DNA of 64,000 nt from Sutcliffiella horikoshii (GCF_002157855.1 NZ_CP020880.1:1550001-1614000); one strand, 5' to 3'; positions 53,611-62,903 are shown, counted from the stretch's first letter. The notes: generated from the letters alone by a model not told the origin. Numbers and translations: made by a program.

Positions 53611-54285
53611 TCAGTTTAGTCTCAATTTCTGTCCAGAATAAATGGTGTTGGAGGAAAGCTCATTGAGTTCCTTTAAGGCAGCAACGGTTGTTCCGTATTT
53701 TTTAGATAACGAATACAAGGTGTCCCCTTTTTTGACTGTGATGGTGAAGCTTTCAGGAGAAGGGGAAAGGTAGAGTTGTTGGCCGATCTTTATGGTGTCA
53801 GAAGTTAGGTTGTTCCAGGCCTTCAATTGTTCTACCGAATTGTTGGACTTTTTGGCTAAAGAGTAAAGAGTATCCCCTTTTTTAACTTCCGTGATGACAG
53901 GAGCTTTCACTAAAAGTTTTTGGCCGGTATAAATATTATTATTGTTTAACAGGTTCCACTCTTTTAACTTCTTTACGGTAGTTGCATGAGTTTTTGCAAG
54001 GGAGTAGAGGGTGTCCCCCTTTTTCACCACAATATCTGTTGCTTCTTTTATAATGAGTTTCTCTCCAGCAATAATCTTGGAACTTGTGAGCTCATTCATC
54101 TTTTTGAGTTCATCGATTGTGACATCGTATTTCTTTGATAGACTGTACAGTGTATCCCCTTTTTGAATGGTGATTACTTCATCAGTACTTGAAGCAAAAG
54201 CAGGTTCATAAGATGAGAACCCAAGTGCACCCGATAGACCAAGGGTAATGGCTAATGCAAGAATGGCTTTTTGATGTTTTTTCAT
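53611..54285 (-). CDS. Secreted protein with four LysM domains
   Basis: This 224-residue exported protein has a signal peptide ending near AFA and four LysM domains in a row (about 38-82, 84-128, 131-175 and 180-223). Each opens with a KGDTLYSL motif and short linkers join them. There is no catalytic domain, so it is either a peptidoglycan-binding coat or wall protein, or a truncated autolysin. ATG 54285 has GGAG eight bases upstream. The LysM sequences differ from those of the 5576 autolysin. Confidence 0.88.
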   Translation of the reverse strand: MKKHQKAILALAITLGLSGALGFSSYEPAFASSTDEVITIQKGDTLYSLSKKYDVTIDELKKMNELTSSKIIAGEKLIIKEATDIVVKKGDTLYSLAKTHATTVKKLKEWNLLNNNNIYTGQKLLVKAPVITEVKKGDTLYSLAKKSNNSVEQLKAWNNLTSDTIKIGQQLYLSPSPESFTITVKKGDTLYSLSKKYGTTVAALKELNELSSNTIYSGQKLRLN

Positions 54286-54406
54286 GTTGAACACTCCAAT
54301 TTAAAATTTTTGATTACACTTACTTTGACGTAGTTGGTTGAATTTTGTCGCTTGTACATGAAAAATAGTTAAGCCCATTTTTAAGAGATGGGTAAAAAAC
54401 ATGAAG

Positions 54407-54434
54407 AAGCCTGCGATGACAACATCGCAGGCTT
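54407..54434 (-). terminator. Terminator-like hairpin after the epimerase gene
   Basis: AAGCCTGCGATG and CATCGCAGGCTT form a perfect 12-bp stem with a four-base loop. On the minus strand it is followed by CTTCATGTTTTTT, an imperfect T-run. Confidence 0.65.
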
Positions 54435-54447
54435 AATAATGCATGGG

Positions 54448-55479
54448 TTAAGTTCTTGTTTTCCAAGCATTCAACACATTTTGTTCTTTTTCTTTATGAA
54501 TTCCAGCTTTTCGTTCTTCGTCTTTTTTTGATGTCATCCAATCTCGGACATCTTTTACTGTTTCTTCTACGGAACGTACTTCCAATCTGTGTTGCAATGC
54601 TTTTTCAATACTTATGGAGCTTGCGCCACACCACGGTTCACTGCCTTCTACTAGGGGATGCTCTTCTGGTATCCAAAGTGGCATTTCTGTCCACGGTGCA
54701 ACTTGTTGTTCCAATAAGAAGCTTTCATCTGCCCAGACAAATTCAGCATCAGATCCACTTACGTTTTTGCATACGGTAAGGAAATCCTCCATGCTCACAG
54801 GTGTTGTCGGTCCAGTTACGTTAAAAGTACCGGTTATTTTTTCATCTGCCATTTTAAGGATCCACAGTGCCATGTCTCTAGCATCAATATATTGGATTTC
54901 TCTTTCCTTTCTGCCTGGTGCCAACACTTCGCCACCTTCAGCTACGCGGTTAACCCAATAGGAGAAACGATCAGAATAGTCATGTGGACCAACCAGCAGT
55001 CCAGAACGGACATGCAAAACCTTATTGGGCATATTCTCCTCTGCGGCGCGTTCACTCTCTGCTTTCAAAGCACCATAATGGGCATTGATTTCCTCTTGTG
55101 TTCCGTAACCGATCTCTTCTATTTGTTTTTCTGTCAGGGATTGAACGGGATAGTCCTCTTTAATGTTAGATGGTATCCAATCTTTGTAAACCGAAATGCT
55201 CGAAACGAAGGTATAATGGTCGACTTTATCCGCAAGCACCCTTGTGGAATCATTTAAAGCTTTTGGGGTAAAACCGCAAGTGTCAATCGCAACATCCCAT
55301 TTCCCAGTTTCAAGTAGAGAAAGGTCTTTGTTGCGATCTCCTACAATACATTCAACCTGCGGAAACAAATCTACATGATTACCGCGATTGAACATCGTCA
55401 CTTCATGACCTTGTTTTAACGCTTCTTCTACGATAAATCTACCTAAAAACCGCGTACCGCCAATCACTAAAATTTTCAT
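54448..55479 (-). CDS. NAD-dependent epimerase/dehydratase-family protein
   Basis: This 343-residue extended SDR has a Rossmann start (ILVIGGTRFLGRFIVEEAL), a central SSISVYKDW serine and the catalytic pair in HYGALKAESE (Tyr-x3-Lys). The C-terminal half carries the sugar-like substrate pocket (GKEREIQYIDARDMALW-type segment). Substrate unknown; mRNA-binding CSP41-like and isoflavone-reductase-like relatives share the GGTRFLGR opening. ATG 55479 has GGGAGG seven bases upstream. Confidence 0.88.
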   Translation of the reverse strand: MKILVIGGTRFLGRFIVEEALKQGHEVTMFNRGNHVDLFPQVECIVGDRNKDLSLLETGKWDVAIDTCGFTPKALNDSTRVLADKVDHYTFVSSISVYKDWIPSNIKEDYPVQSLTEKQIEEIGYGTQEEINAHYGALKAESERAAEENMPNKVLHVRSGLLVGPHDYSDRFSYWVNRVAEGGEVLAPGRKEREIQYIDARDMALWILKMADEKITGTFNVTGPTTPVSMEDFLTVCKNVSGSDAEFVWADESFLLEQQVAPWTEMPLWIPEEHPLVEGSEPWCGASSISIEKALQHRLEVRSVEETVKDVRDWMTSKKDEERKAGIHKEKEQNVLNAWKTRT

Positions 55480-55552
55480 ATGTAGGCCTCCCAAAATAGG
55501 TTATAGTTAGCTAATTCTCTATAACAGACAAAAAATCCTTTTTTCTGCACTT

Positions 55553-56617
55553 TTACGCAATCTTTTCTTTAGGAATTCTCCTGAAATACCACTTAAGAAG
55601 AGGCGGGACAACAATAATAATGAATAGGAGCCTTATTAATTGCAAAGAGCTGACCACAGCAGGATCTCCTCCTACAGAGGTTGCCGTCAACACCATTTCA
55701 ATCAGTCCGCCGGGTGCGACACTCAAAATGGCAGTTGGCAAATCCAAGCTGGTTATCGTTGCGAGAAGCGTTCCAAGTGCAAAAGAGACCATGATCAACG
55801 TTACCGTTAAACCAAAATAAACAACGCAATATTTGCCGCCAAGCTTCAAATCTGCAAAGGCAATTCCTTTTCCCATCCCTATTCCTACAGTTATCTGAGC
55901 GAGTATCAATAATAAAGGTGGAAGAGTGGCCATTTCAATCAGGGTTGTGTTAAATAGAGCAGTCAAGGCAAGTGGAATAATGACAATGCCTGCTGGAATT
56001 TTATTTTTTAAAAGTACCCCGCCAATTATTGCTGGAAGGAACCAAAGATAGTGCCATCCCCCAAATTCATACGTACGCCCCATTACTGCCGAAACATCTT
56101 GCCCAATCCCGTTAGATGAAAAAGCATGGACGACAATAAAAGGAACCATGAACAATACTGTCAGCAACCGTACTGTCTGGAAAATGACGACCAAGGAACT
56201 TTTCGCATTCAATGATTCACTTGCAACCACCATTTCGGAAAGCCCTCCAGGAATCGCACCGAATACACTCGTAATTTTATCTACAGATATCCATCTTGTA
56301 ACTAGAATGCTGTTCATTATACTCACAGCAACCAAAGCAATGGTGGATAGCACATAAGGAAGTATGTAAGGTGCGACTGTCATTAAGGTGTCTTTTGTAA
56401 AATAAAGGCCGAAAAATAATCCGAGAACCAGAAATCCACTCTGTTTTAAAGGATCCGGACAGTACACCTTCCGCTTAGAAAAACCTTGATAAAGCATAAT
56501 GGAAGATAGTGCTCCGAGAACCCAAGGCAGAGGCAGGTTAGCAAGGTAAAATAGATATCCCCCAAGTCCGCCTATTATGTATGCTTCTATTAATCTTAAT
56601 ATAGGTATATTTCGCAT
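55553..56617 (-). CDS. AbrB-family (AmoA-like) membrane transporter
   Basis: This 354-residue protein is an internal duplication of about five helices each. The repeated motif appears as FGAIPGGLSEMVVAS in the first half and LSVAPGGLIEMVLTATS in the second, the hallmark of the AbrB duplication family of putative transporters (not the DNA-binding AbrB). ATG 56617 has AAGGGG nine bases upstream. Substrate unknown. Confidence 0.85.
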   Translation of the reverse strand: MRNIPILRLIEAYIIGGLGGYLFYLANLPLPWVLGALSSIMLYQGFSKRKVYCPDPLKQSGFLVLGLFFGLYFTKDTLMTVAPYILPYVLSTIALVAVSIMNSILVTRWISVDKITSVFGAIPGGLSEMVVASESLNAKSSLVVIFQTVRLLTVLFMVPFIVVHAFSSNGIGQDVSAVMGRTYEFGGWHYLWFLPAIIGGVLLKNKIPAGIVIIPLALTALFNTTLIEMATLPPLLLILAQITVGIGMGKGIAFADLKLGGKYCVVYFGLTVTLIMVSFALGTLLATITSLDLPTAILSVAPGGLIEMVLTATSVGGDPAVVSSLQLIRLLFIIIVVPPLLKWYFRRIPKEKIA

Positions 56618-56822
56618 AGCTAAAGACCCCTTTATTTGAATAAAGCAATTGTAACATATTTTAGGTGTCTGATGATGAAGTGGAAATCCTTCAATCGCCC
56701 GATCCATAATTTTTGGTGAATCCGGGAAAACTTCTTCCATTGACACCGGCCTTCAAAAGTCATAAAATACTAAGGTTGATTTATTAAGAGGCACGAAATA
56801 AATAAAAGAAAGAAGTGACAAA

Positions 56823-58019
56823 ATGGCACCTGAACAACGTAAGAAAATGATTATTTTAATGATAAATATGTTTATTGCAGTAGGGAGTTTCGGGATAATC
56901 ATCCCTATTCTTCCAGCATACTTGGCTTCGATTGGGGAAGGCGGATTGGCTGCTGGGTTAATGATTGCCATTTTTGCTGGTGCGCAGTTTGTCATGTCGC
57001 CATTGGCTGGAAAATGGGCCGATCAATACGGACGCAGAATTATGATTATTTTAGGTTTGGCAGGGTTGACCTTATCCATGTTTGTTTTTTATGGATTTGA
57101 TTCTGTATGGATGCTTTATTTTTCACGTGTTATTGGTGGAATAGGAGCAGCGCTGTTAATACCTGCCCTTTTTGCTTATGTAGCGGATATCACTACAATG
57201 GATCAGCGTGCAAAAGGGAACAGTTACATTTCCGCTGCTATGTCGCTTGGTATCGTTATAGGACCTGGAATTGGCGGGTTCTTAGCTGACTTCGGATTAA
57301 AAACTCCATTGTTGGTATCTGCTTTGATTTCACTAGTGGCAACTGTTTTCTCCATTCTTGTGTTAGAAGAAAGCAGAGAGAAAGAGACGGTTATGGCACA
57401 GGAGGAAAATCCAGAGCCAATGATCAAAAAGCTGGCACTTTCTGTTAACAAACCGTATTTTATACCGCTAATTATAACGCTTGTGATGAGTTTTGGATTG
57501 ATGGCATATGAGTCTGTTCTTGGGTTATTCATAGATAATCAGTTTGGCGCAACACCGCAGGAAATTGCGGTAATGATTACAGCTACGGGTATAATCAGTG
57601 TAATAGTGCAACTCTTTGTAGTAGATCGAATTGTACGTGCGATAGGAGAAGGCAATGTATTAAATATCTTCTTATGCGTAGCAGCAATCGGTTTCTTGGT
57701 ATCGTTATTTGCTTCAAGCTACGGTGTATTCTTTGGGATAACCTTGATTATTTTCTTGGCAACTTCTATTTTGAGACCTGTCATCAATACCTTGATTTCG
57801 AAATTGGCGGGAAATGAGCAGGGATTTGCGATGGGGATGAATAACGCGTACATGAGTATTGGAAATGTATTAGGGCCCACACTTGCAGGGTTATTATATG
57901 ATGTAAATATCATTTACCCATTTGTACTCGGACTATTAGTTTTAAGTGTAACAATACTTGTATCTTTTACATGGCAATCAAAACAAAAGAAAAGATTAGC
58001 TCAAGTGGAAGCAAATTAA
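56823..58019 (+). CDS. MFS multidrug-type exporter (NorA/Bmr-like)
   Basis: This 398-residue, twelve-helix protein has the MFS loop GKWADQYGRRIMI after helix 2 and the antiporter motif in LGIVIGPGIGGFLADFG. These place it in the drug:H+ antiporter-1 group with NorA and Bmr. Substrates are unknown. The ribosome binding site is weak. It precedes a leader-controlled RsgA paralogue but is separated from it by a promoter. Confidence 0.85.
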   Translation: MAPEQRKKMIILMINMFIAVGSFGIIIPILPAYLASIGEGGLAAGLMIAIFAGAQFVMSPLAGKWADQYGRRIMIILGLAGLTLSMFVFYGFDSVWMLYFSRVIGGIGAALLIPALFAYVADITTMDQRAKGNSYISAAMSLGIVIGPGIGGFLADFGLKTPLLVSALISLVATVFSILVLEESREKETVMAQEENPEPMIKKLALSVNKPYFIPLIITLVMSFGLMAYESVLGLFIDNQFGATPQEIAVMITATGIISVIVQLFVVDRIVRAIGEGNVLNIFLCVAAIGFLVSLFASSYGVFFGITLIIFLATSILRPVINTLISKLAGNEQGFAMGMNNAYMSIGNVLGPTLAGLLYDVNIIYPFVLGLLVLSVTILVSFTWQSKQKKRLAQVEAN

Positions 58020-58047
58020 TTTCAATTAAGAAAATTCAGACTGCCTA

Positions 58048-58076
58048 TTTACTTTTAGATAAAAATACCATATTAT
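58048..58076 (+). promoter_or_regulatory. Promoter of the RsgA-paralogue leader
   Basis: TTTACT (58048-58053) and TATTAT (58071-58076) are 17 bases apart, placing the transcript start about 35 bases before the leader peptide. Confidence 0.6.
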
Positions 58077-58116
58077 AAATATTGTAATAAAAACGAATGG
58101 AAGCGAGGGATGTTTT

Positions 58117-58188
58117 ATGAAAAAGTTAATTGTTTTAAATGTTATTCAATTAAATAAAGAAGCACAGCCCTTGCATAGAAATCGTTAA
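58117..58188 (+). CDS. 23-aa leader peptide of the RsgA paralogue
   Basis: ATG 58117 with GAGG eight bases upstream opens a 23-codon frame ending TAA 58186-58188; the peptide ends QPLHRNR. The last codons are complementary to 58220-58237, so a ribosome stalled near the end would alter downstream pairing. The arrangement resembles antibiotic-sensing leaders of erm and related genes. Confidence 0.7.
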   Translation: MKKLIVLNVIQLNKEAQPLHRNR

Positions 58189-58295
58189 ACTAATCTGTTC
58201 TTTTTCTGATGAGATAGTAGATTTCCATGGGGCTGTGACGAAACGTCCCATGGTTAATAAATGTTTTTGCAAAAGACCGTGCGAGCGGTCTTTTT
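58164..58295 (+). promoter_or_regulatory. Attenuator with alternative pairings before the RsgA paralogue
   Basis: CACAGCCC and AAATC in the leader ORF can pair with GATTT and GGGGCTGTG at 58220-58237. Part of that segment, CCATGGG (58225-58231), can instead pair with CCCATGG (58247-58253). Then AAAAGACCG/CGGTCTTTTT (58271-58295) forms a terminator. Mutually exclusive stems followed by a terminator are the mark of ribosome-mediated attenuation. Confidence 0.75.
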
Positions 58296-58340
58296 GTTTT
58301 GCCAAAAAAATTATCTACTTTCCATTAGGAGGAAAACACA

Positions 58341-59402
58341 TTGAAAAGAAATCAATTAGGTTGGAATGAATTTTTAAATAGTGCTTTTACTGAATATGAA
58401 GTGCAAGGATACACAGTGGGCAGAGTGATGCTCGAGCATAAAAGATTGTACAGAGTGGAAACGGACCACGGTGAGTGCCTGGCGGAAGTGGCGGGAAAAT
58501 ACCGGTTTGAAGCGGTAACTCGAGAGGATTACCCTGCTGTTGGAGATTGGGTTGTATTAAGTGAACGTCAAGAGGAAGGCAAAGCAACGATCCATGCTTT
58601 GTTACCAAGGTTTAGTAAATTCTCAAGAAAAGCAGCTGGATTAACGACGGAAGAACAGATTGTAGCAGCTAATGTGGATACTGTTTTTCTAGTGCAATCC
58701 TTAAACTATGATTTTAATCCAAGACGATTGGAAAGATATCTAGTGATGGCATGGGAAAGTGGCTCCAATCCTGTGGTGGTCTTAACAAAGTCAGATTTGT
58801 GTGAAGATATTCCCGAGAAAATTGCCGAGATGGAAGCTGTTGCCTTTGGTGTTCCGATTCATGCGGTAAGTGTGAAGGACGAAACGGGATTAGAGGAACT
58901 GGCATCATATTTTACTGTGGGGAAAACAGTTGCCTTACTTGGTTCATCAGGAGCAGGGAAGTCCACATTGACGAATTATCTTCTTGGGGAAGAGAAGCAA
59001 CTTATTCAAAAAGTTCGTAGTGATGATGATAAAGGAAAACATACGACAACATATCGAGAGTTATATATGTTGCCCACGGGTGGCCTTGTTCTGGATACTC
59101 CTGGTATGAGGGAGCTTCAATTATGGGAAGCAGATGGCGCGATCAGTCATAGTTTCCAAGATATCGAAGAACTGGCAGAGCAGTGCTATTTCAGGGATTG
59201 TAAGCATGGTAATGAGCCAAAGTGTGCGGTTCAAGGTGCTATTAACGAAGGTACTTTGGATGCTGGTAGATACCAGAGCTATGTAAAGTTGCAGCGTGAA
59301 CTTGCATTCTTGGAAAGAAAAAATGATAAACGTGCTCAACTTGCAGAAAAAGAGAAGTGGAAGAAAATTACCTCTGGAGTACGCGGTGGGAAAAAGAAAT
59401 AG
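58341..59402 (+). CDS. RsgA-type circularly permuted GTPase (paralogue)
   Basis: This 353-residue protein has an OB-like N-terminal domain. A permuted GTPase follows, with G4 TKSD at about 149-152 before G1 GSSGAGKS at 201-208 and G3 DTPG at 252-255. A zinc-binding C-terminus carries Cys282, Cys287, His289 and Cys295. RsgA matures the 30S ribosomal subunit. It is longer than the housekeeping Bacillus protein (about 300 aa) and is not in the prkC-rsgA context, so it looks like a second copy. It is expressed from an attenuated leader. TTG start with AGGAGG eight bases upstream. Confidence 0.88.
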   Translation: MKRNQLGWNEFLNSAFTEYEVQGYTVGRVMLEHKRLYRVETDHGECLAEVAGKYRFEAVTREDYPAVGDWVVLSERQEEGKATIHALLPRFSKFSRKAAGLTTEEQIVAANVDTVFLVQSLNYDFNPRRLERYLVMAWESGSNPVVVLTKSDLCEDIPEKIAEMEAVAFGVPIHAVSVKDETGLEELASYFTVGKTVALLGSSGAGKSTLTNYLLGEEKQLIQKVRSDDDKGKHTTTYRELYMLPTGGLVLDTPGMRELQLWEADGAISHSFQDIEELAEQCYFRDCKHGNEPKCAVQGAINEGTLDAGRYQSYVKLQRELAFLERKNDKRAQLAEKEKWKKITSGVRGGKKK

Positions 59403-59408
59403 GGAGGA

Positions 59409-59446
59409 AGCCACAAGGTGCGAGATTGGTGCCTTGTGGTTTTTTT
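59409..59446 (+). terminator. Terminator of the RsgA paralogue
   Basis: CCACAAGG pairs with CCTTGTGG around 13 bases, followed by seven T. Confidence 0.88.
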
Positions 59447-59485
59447 ACATACAAAAAAACCAGAGAGTAGTCACCCTCCAGCTTT

Positions 59486-60274
59486 TTAAGCAGTAATTCT
59501 AATCTTATCGACACGTTTCATAAAAGAAACGGCAAGATCATTAAATTTATCACTTTCCTCAATGTTACATACATGGCCACATTTCTCAATGACTTCTAAT
59601 GTGGAGTTTTCTTCCTGTTTGACATATTCCTTCGTATTGCTTAAAAACATATGATCTTCAGAACCGGAAATATATAGCTTCGGAATTTTGTTCTTTATTG
59701 ATTTCAACCGATCGTAAGTGGTATAACCGTTCAGACCAGAGAGGACCCATCCTAAATAGGTTTCTTTGGAAAGTTTATAGGCCTCTTTAATGAAAGCTTT
59801 TCTTGAATCTGAGTGATTCTTCTTAGGTAGCAGTACCCGTGCAAAGATACGATAAGGTACCATGTGGGGTAGTATTTTTCTCAGAGGGTAGAATACGGAC
59901 AGTCGGCAAAGAAACTCACCCCATTTTTTCAGTTTTGGAGTTGCGCCGCCAAGTACCATCGATTTAATGATAGAAGGCTTACGGAGCGCAATTTCCTGCA
60001 TGATAATGGTTCCAAGTGAAATACCAACAAAGTGAGCGGATTCAATTTTTAATTTGTGCATAATCCCGATTGTCTGTTCAGAGGAATACTCAAAAAGATC
60101 TACGCCACTTGGATATGGAGACTTTCCGTGACCAGGCAGATCTAATAAAAGAATATTATATTCAGTGCGGAAAGCTTTCAGCTGCTTATAAAAAATGGAA
60201 GAATTACCCCCAAACCCATGAAACAGCACAATCCACTCTTTCGATGAAGAATGAGTAAGCGTTTTATAATACAT
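59486..60274 (-). CDS. Alpha/beta hydrolase (lipase/esterase-like)
   Basis: This 262-residue protein has the oxyanion block VLFHGFGGNSS, LDLPGHGKS, the nucleophile elbow GISLG, an acid in SGSEDHMF and the catalytic His in CGHVCNIE. Together these make a complete triad. Substrate unknown. ATG 60274 has GAGG six bases upstream. Its upstream region contains the third GGGGTCTGACCCC hairpin, about 146 bases away. Confidence 0.9.
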   Translation of the reverse strand: MYYKTLTHSSSKEWIVLFHGFGGNSSIFYKQLKAFRTEYNILLLDLPGHGKSPYPSGVDLFEYSSEQTIGIMHKLKIESAHFVGISLGTIIMQEIALRKPSIIKSMVLGGATPKLKKWGEFLCRLSVFYPLRKILPHMVPYRIFARVLLPKKNHSDSRKAFIKEAYKLSKETYLGWVLSGLNGYTTYDRLKSIKNKIPKLYISGSEDHMFLSNTKEYVKQEENSTLEVIEKCGHVCNIEESDKFNDLAVSFMKRVDKIRITA

Positions 60275-60415
60275 AATAGTCCTCACTTATTTTGCATATT
60301 TCAAATCAACAATCAATACCCAAAAAACCAAATAAAAAAACTTGTAATACCAAGTATACACATACCACACCAAGATTCTCAACCTGCAAATTCTTACTAT
60401 TTTGTGAAGAATGAA

Positions 60416-60436
60416 AAAAGGGGTCTGACCCCTTTT
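60416..60436 (+). repeat. REP-like hairpin, copy 3
   Basis: GGGGTCTGACCCC at 60420-60432, with four A before and four T after, giving an eight-base-pair stem. The left block 60301-60380 has about 41 A, 21 C, 15 T and 3 G. The right block 60471-60550 has about 17 A, 1 C, 38 T and 24 G (hand counts). It lies between divergent genes with nothing else recognisable in the gap. Confidence 0.85.
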
Positions 60437-60571
60437 ATTCATTTTTTGCATAAATATTCTTATTCTAGTAAAGTTTTTGTTTTTGTGTTGGTTTTCTGGA
60501 AAGTTATAGAAGTTTTGTGGGTTTGTTTGGTAGAATAGTAGGTAAATTGGTTTTTGATGGAGGTTGGGATA

Positions 60572-61558
60572 ATGATAGTACCAGCAAAACTAAAAATTGG
60601 AGATGAAATTAGGGTTATTGCACCGTCCACTTCTCATTCTATTCTTTCAAAGGAAAATATCGAGTTGTCGACACATAGACTAGAACAATTGGGACTAAAA
60701 GTGACGTTCGGTAAGCATATCAATGAATGTAACAGTTTGATGACATCATCCATTGAATCTCGAATTGAGGATCTTCACGACGCGTTTAAAGATAATAATG
60801 TAAAAGCCATATTAACTTCAATCGGAGGGTACCAGGCAAATCAACTATTATCCTATATTGATTTTGACTTGATTAGAGATAATCCAAAAATCTTTTGTGG
60901 GTACTCTGATATTACCGCGTTGGGCAATGCCATTTATGCTAAAGCAGGACTAGTCACATACTCCGGAGTTCACTTTTCTTCATTTGGCATGATGAACGGC
61001 TTTGAATATTCTCTTGAACACTTTAAGAAGATGTTACTTGAAGATGCTGGTTCTTCTTTTGAAGTAGAAAAGTCTTCTGAATGGAGTAATGATGCGTGGT
61101 ATATGGACCAGGAGAATAGAAAGTTCTACCCTAATGAAGGATATCTTGTTATTAATGAAGGAGAATGCGAAGGCACAATAATTGGCGGAAATCTATGTAC
61201 GTTGAATCTTCTTCAAGGAACCGAATTTATGCCAAACCTTAAAGGTTCTGTACTCTTTCTTGAGGATGATAAATTAACGTGCCCGAAAACGTTTGACCGT
61301 GACTTGCAATCCCTCATCCACCAAACAGGCTTTACTGATGTAAAAGGAATTGTGATAGGTCGTTTTGAGAAAGTGTCCAATGTTACAAATGAATTGATTA
61401 AAACAATCGTTCAAACAAAAAAGGAGCTTTCACATATTCCAGTTGTTGCAAATGCAGATTTCGGCCACACCAGTCCGATGTTCACTTTTCCGATAGGAGG
61501 GAATGTAAAACTACAAGTGAAGAAAAACGACGTGAAAATTACATTGCATACGATATAA
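60572..61558 (+). CDS. S66-family LD-carboxypeptidase / MccF-like peptidase
   Basis: This 328-residue serine peptidase has the S66 layout. The nucleophile Ser is in CGYSDITAL, the Glu in FLEDD and the His in DFGHTSPM. Family members trim the peptidoglycan tetrapeptide (LdcA) or inactivate microcin C-type nucleotide-peptide antibiotics (MccF). The sequence around GIGRF-type segments and the length fit MccF-like members somewhat better, but this is not certain. ATG 60572 has GGAGG eight bases upstream; the start lies just past the skewed block of the REP-like hairpin. Confidence 0.88.
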   Translation: MIVPAKLKIGDEIRVIAPSTSHSILSKENIELSTHRLEQLGLKVTFGKHINECNSLMTSSIESRIEDLHDAFKDNNVKAILTSIGGYQANQLLSYIDFDLIRDNPKIFCGYSDITALGNAIYAKAGLVTYSGVHFSSFGMMNGFEYSLEHFKKMLLEDAGSSFEVEKSSEWSNDAWYMDQENRKFYPNEGYLVINEGECEGTIIGGNLCTLNLLQGTEFMPNLKGSVLFLEDDKLTCPKTFDRDLQSLIHQTGFTDVKGIVIGRFEKVSNVTNELIKTIVQTKKELSHIPVVANADFGHTSPMFTFPIGGNVKLQVKKNDVKITLHTI

Positions 61559-61620
61559 ATGAAACACTTTACTAGGAACATACGTAAACAAAACATCTAC
61601 ATAAAAAGGAGATGATATTT

Positions 61621-61911
61621 TTGGACTTATGGTTAGCGGTTACCATTATTGCCTGTGCATATTTTTTATTTGAGGCAATCAAAGGATTTTCACCACAATC
61701 CAACAGCAGAAATCCGATAGATAAAATATTTGATGAGGAAGAAAATCTTTTAGTGAAAGAGCAGGATTTGCATTCACATATTGGTTTAACGAAAGAAGAA
61801 ACAAGGGCGCTCCTTTACCAATACCCAGAAATCCCTAAACTTGATATTAGCGGAAGATACTATTATTCTCCTGAACAAGTAAAGGGCTGGATCAAGAAGC
61901 AAATTTCATAA
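61621..61911 (+). CDS. Small membrane-anchored protein with a C-terminal helical motif
   Basis: This 96-residue protein has one N-terminal membrane helix (WLAVTIIACAYFLFEAI), an acidic linker and a C-terminal segment resembling a winged-helix/MerR-type helix pair (TKEETRALLYQYPEIPKLDISGRYYYSPEQVKGWI). TTG 61621 is chosen because AAGGAG lies nine bases upstream; the ATG at 61612 abuts it. Function unknown. It is followed 23 bases later by a YwaF-like gene and probably cotranscribed. Confidence 0.65.
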   Translation: MDLWLAVTIIACAYFLFEAIKGFSPQSNSRNPIDKIFDEEENLLVKEQDLHSHIGLTKEETRALLYQYPEIPKLDISGRYYYSPEQVKGWIKKQIS

Positions 61912-61934
61912 GCGTAGACTATAAAGGAGGGCCT

Positions 61935-62681
61935 GTGCAGATGTTTAGTACTTATACCGATCCGGAAGCTTATATGGATGGATCACTCCTTTTTTCAGCT
62001 TCCCACATAATCAGTTTATGCGTAACTTTAGCACTCCTTTTTTATCTGTTTTTATTTAGAAATAAACCATGGATGAAGCGGGTAGGCAGGTGGTTGATCA
62101 TCTTGGGCCTGGCTGGCTCTGAGATATGGCTGAACTATTGGTATTTTTCCACTAACATGTGGGATATCCGATACACATTACCCTTCCAGTTATGTTCTAT
62201 ATGTTTATACCTTTGTGTATGGATGCTTCTGATGAGGCAGAAATGGGTATTTGAAGTGGTATATTTTCTCGGTGTCGGCGGGGCGCTACAGGCTTTGCTT
62301 ACTCCAGAGTTGTTTTATGACTTTCCTCATTTTCGATTCTTACATTTTTTTATAGCACATATATCTATCATTCTAGCTGTATTTTATATGCTATGGGTTG
62401 AAAAATTCCAAGTGAAGTTCAAGTCCGTTTGGAAAGCTTTTGCTGCTTTGAATGTTATTGCGTTAGTGGTGTTTTTGGTAAACCTTTTGACGGGTGGCAA
62501 CTACATGTTCCTGGCTGAAAAGCCTACAAATGCAAGCCTCATAGACTTTTTGGGTCCGTATCCTTGGTATATTCTCTGGCTTGAATTAGTCGTATTAGCT
62601 ATCTTTTTATTGTTATATGCTCCGTTCTTTATTAAAGAAAAATTGAAAGCATATAAGCATGAAAAATCTGGTGTTTTGTAA
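61935..62681 (+). CDS. YwaF-like (TIGR02206-type) membrane protein
   Basis: This 248-residue protein has seven hydrophobic helices with conserved polar residues inside them (GLAGSEIWLNYWYF, LPFQLCSICLYLCVWML, FHFRFLHFFIAHISI-type block). That is the pattern of the YwaF family of integral membrane proteins. The role is unknown. GTG 61935 or ATG 61941 could be the start; both use AGGAGG. Confidence 0.75.
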   Translation: MQMFSTYTDPEAYMDGSLLFSASHIISLCVTLALLFYLFLFRNKPWMKRVGRWLIILGLAGSEIWLNYWYFSTNMWDIRYTLPFQLCSICLYLCVWMLLMRQKWVFEVVYFLGVGGALQALLTPELFYDFPHFRFLHFFIAHISIILAVFYMLWVEKFQVKFKSVWKAFAALNVIALVVFLVNLLTGGNYMFLAEKPTNASLIDFLGPYPWYILWLELVVLAIFLLLYAPFFIKEKLKAYKHEKSGVL

Positions 62682-62868
62682 TAGATATATTGTTGAACAT
62701 ATGCAGGACTACTTTTATTAGACAATTAACGTGCATGTTGAGGTAGTTCGGTCGAATAGAACGTTACAAATAGACATTTTCACTTGATAGGAAAGTATTA
62801 ATGGTTAATGGTATCCTTCATTTTCCAAAATTCAGCTATTTAATCCTTATTGTTTCACACACCAAACA

Positions 62869-62903
62869 AAAACCGCCCCTAATCAATCTAGGGAGCGGTT
62901 CTT
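62869..62903 (-). terminator. Terminator of the 31-aa gene (bidirectional)
   Basis: AACCGCTCCCTA pairs with TAGGGGCGGTT on the minus strand and is followed by five T. T residues also follow on the plus strand, so it may also end the YwaF-like transcript. Confidence 0.85.
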
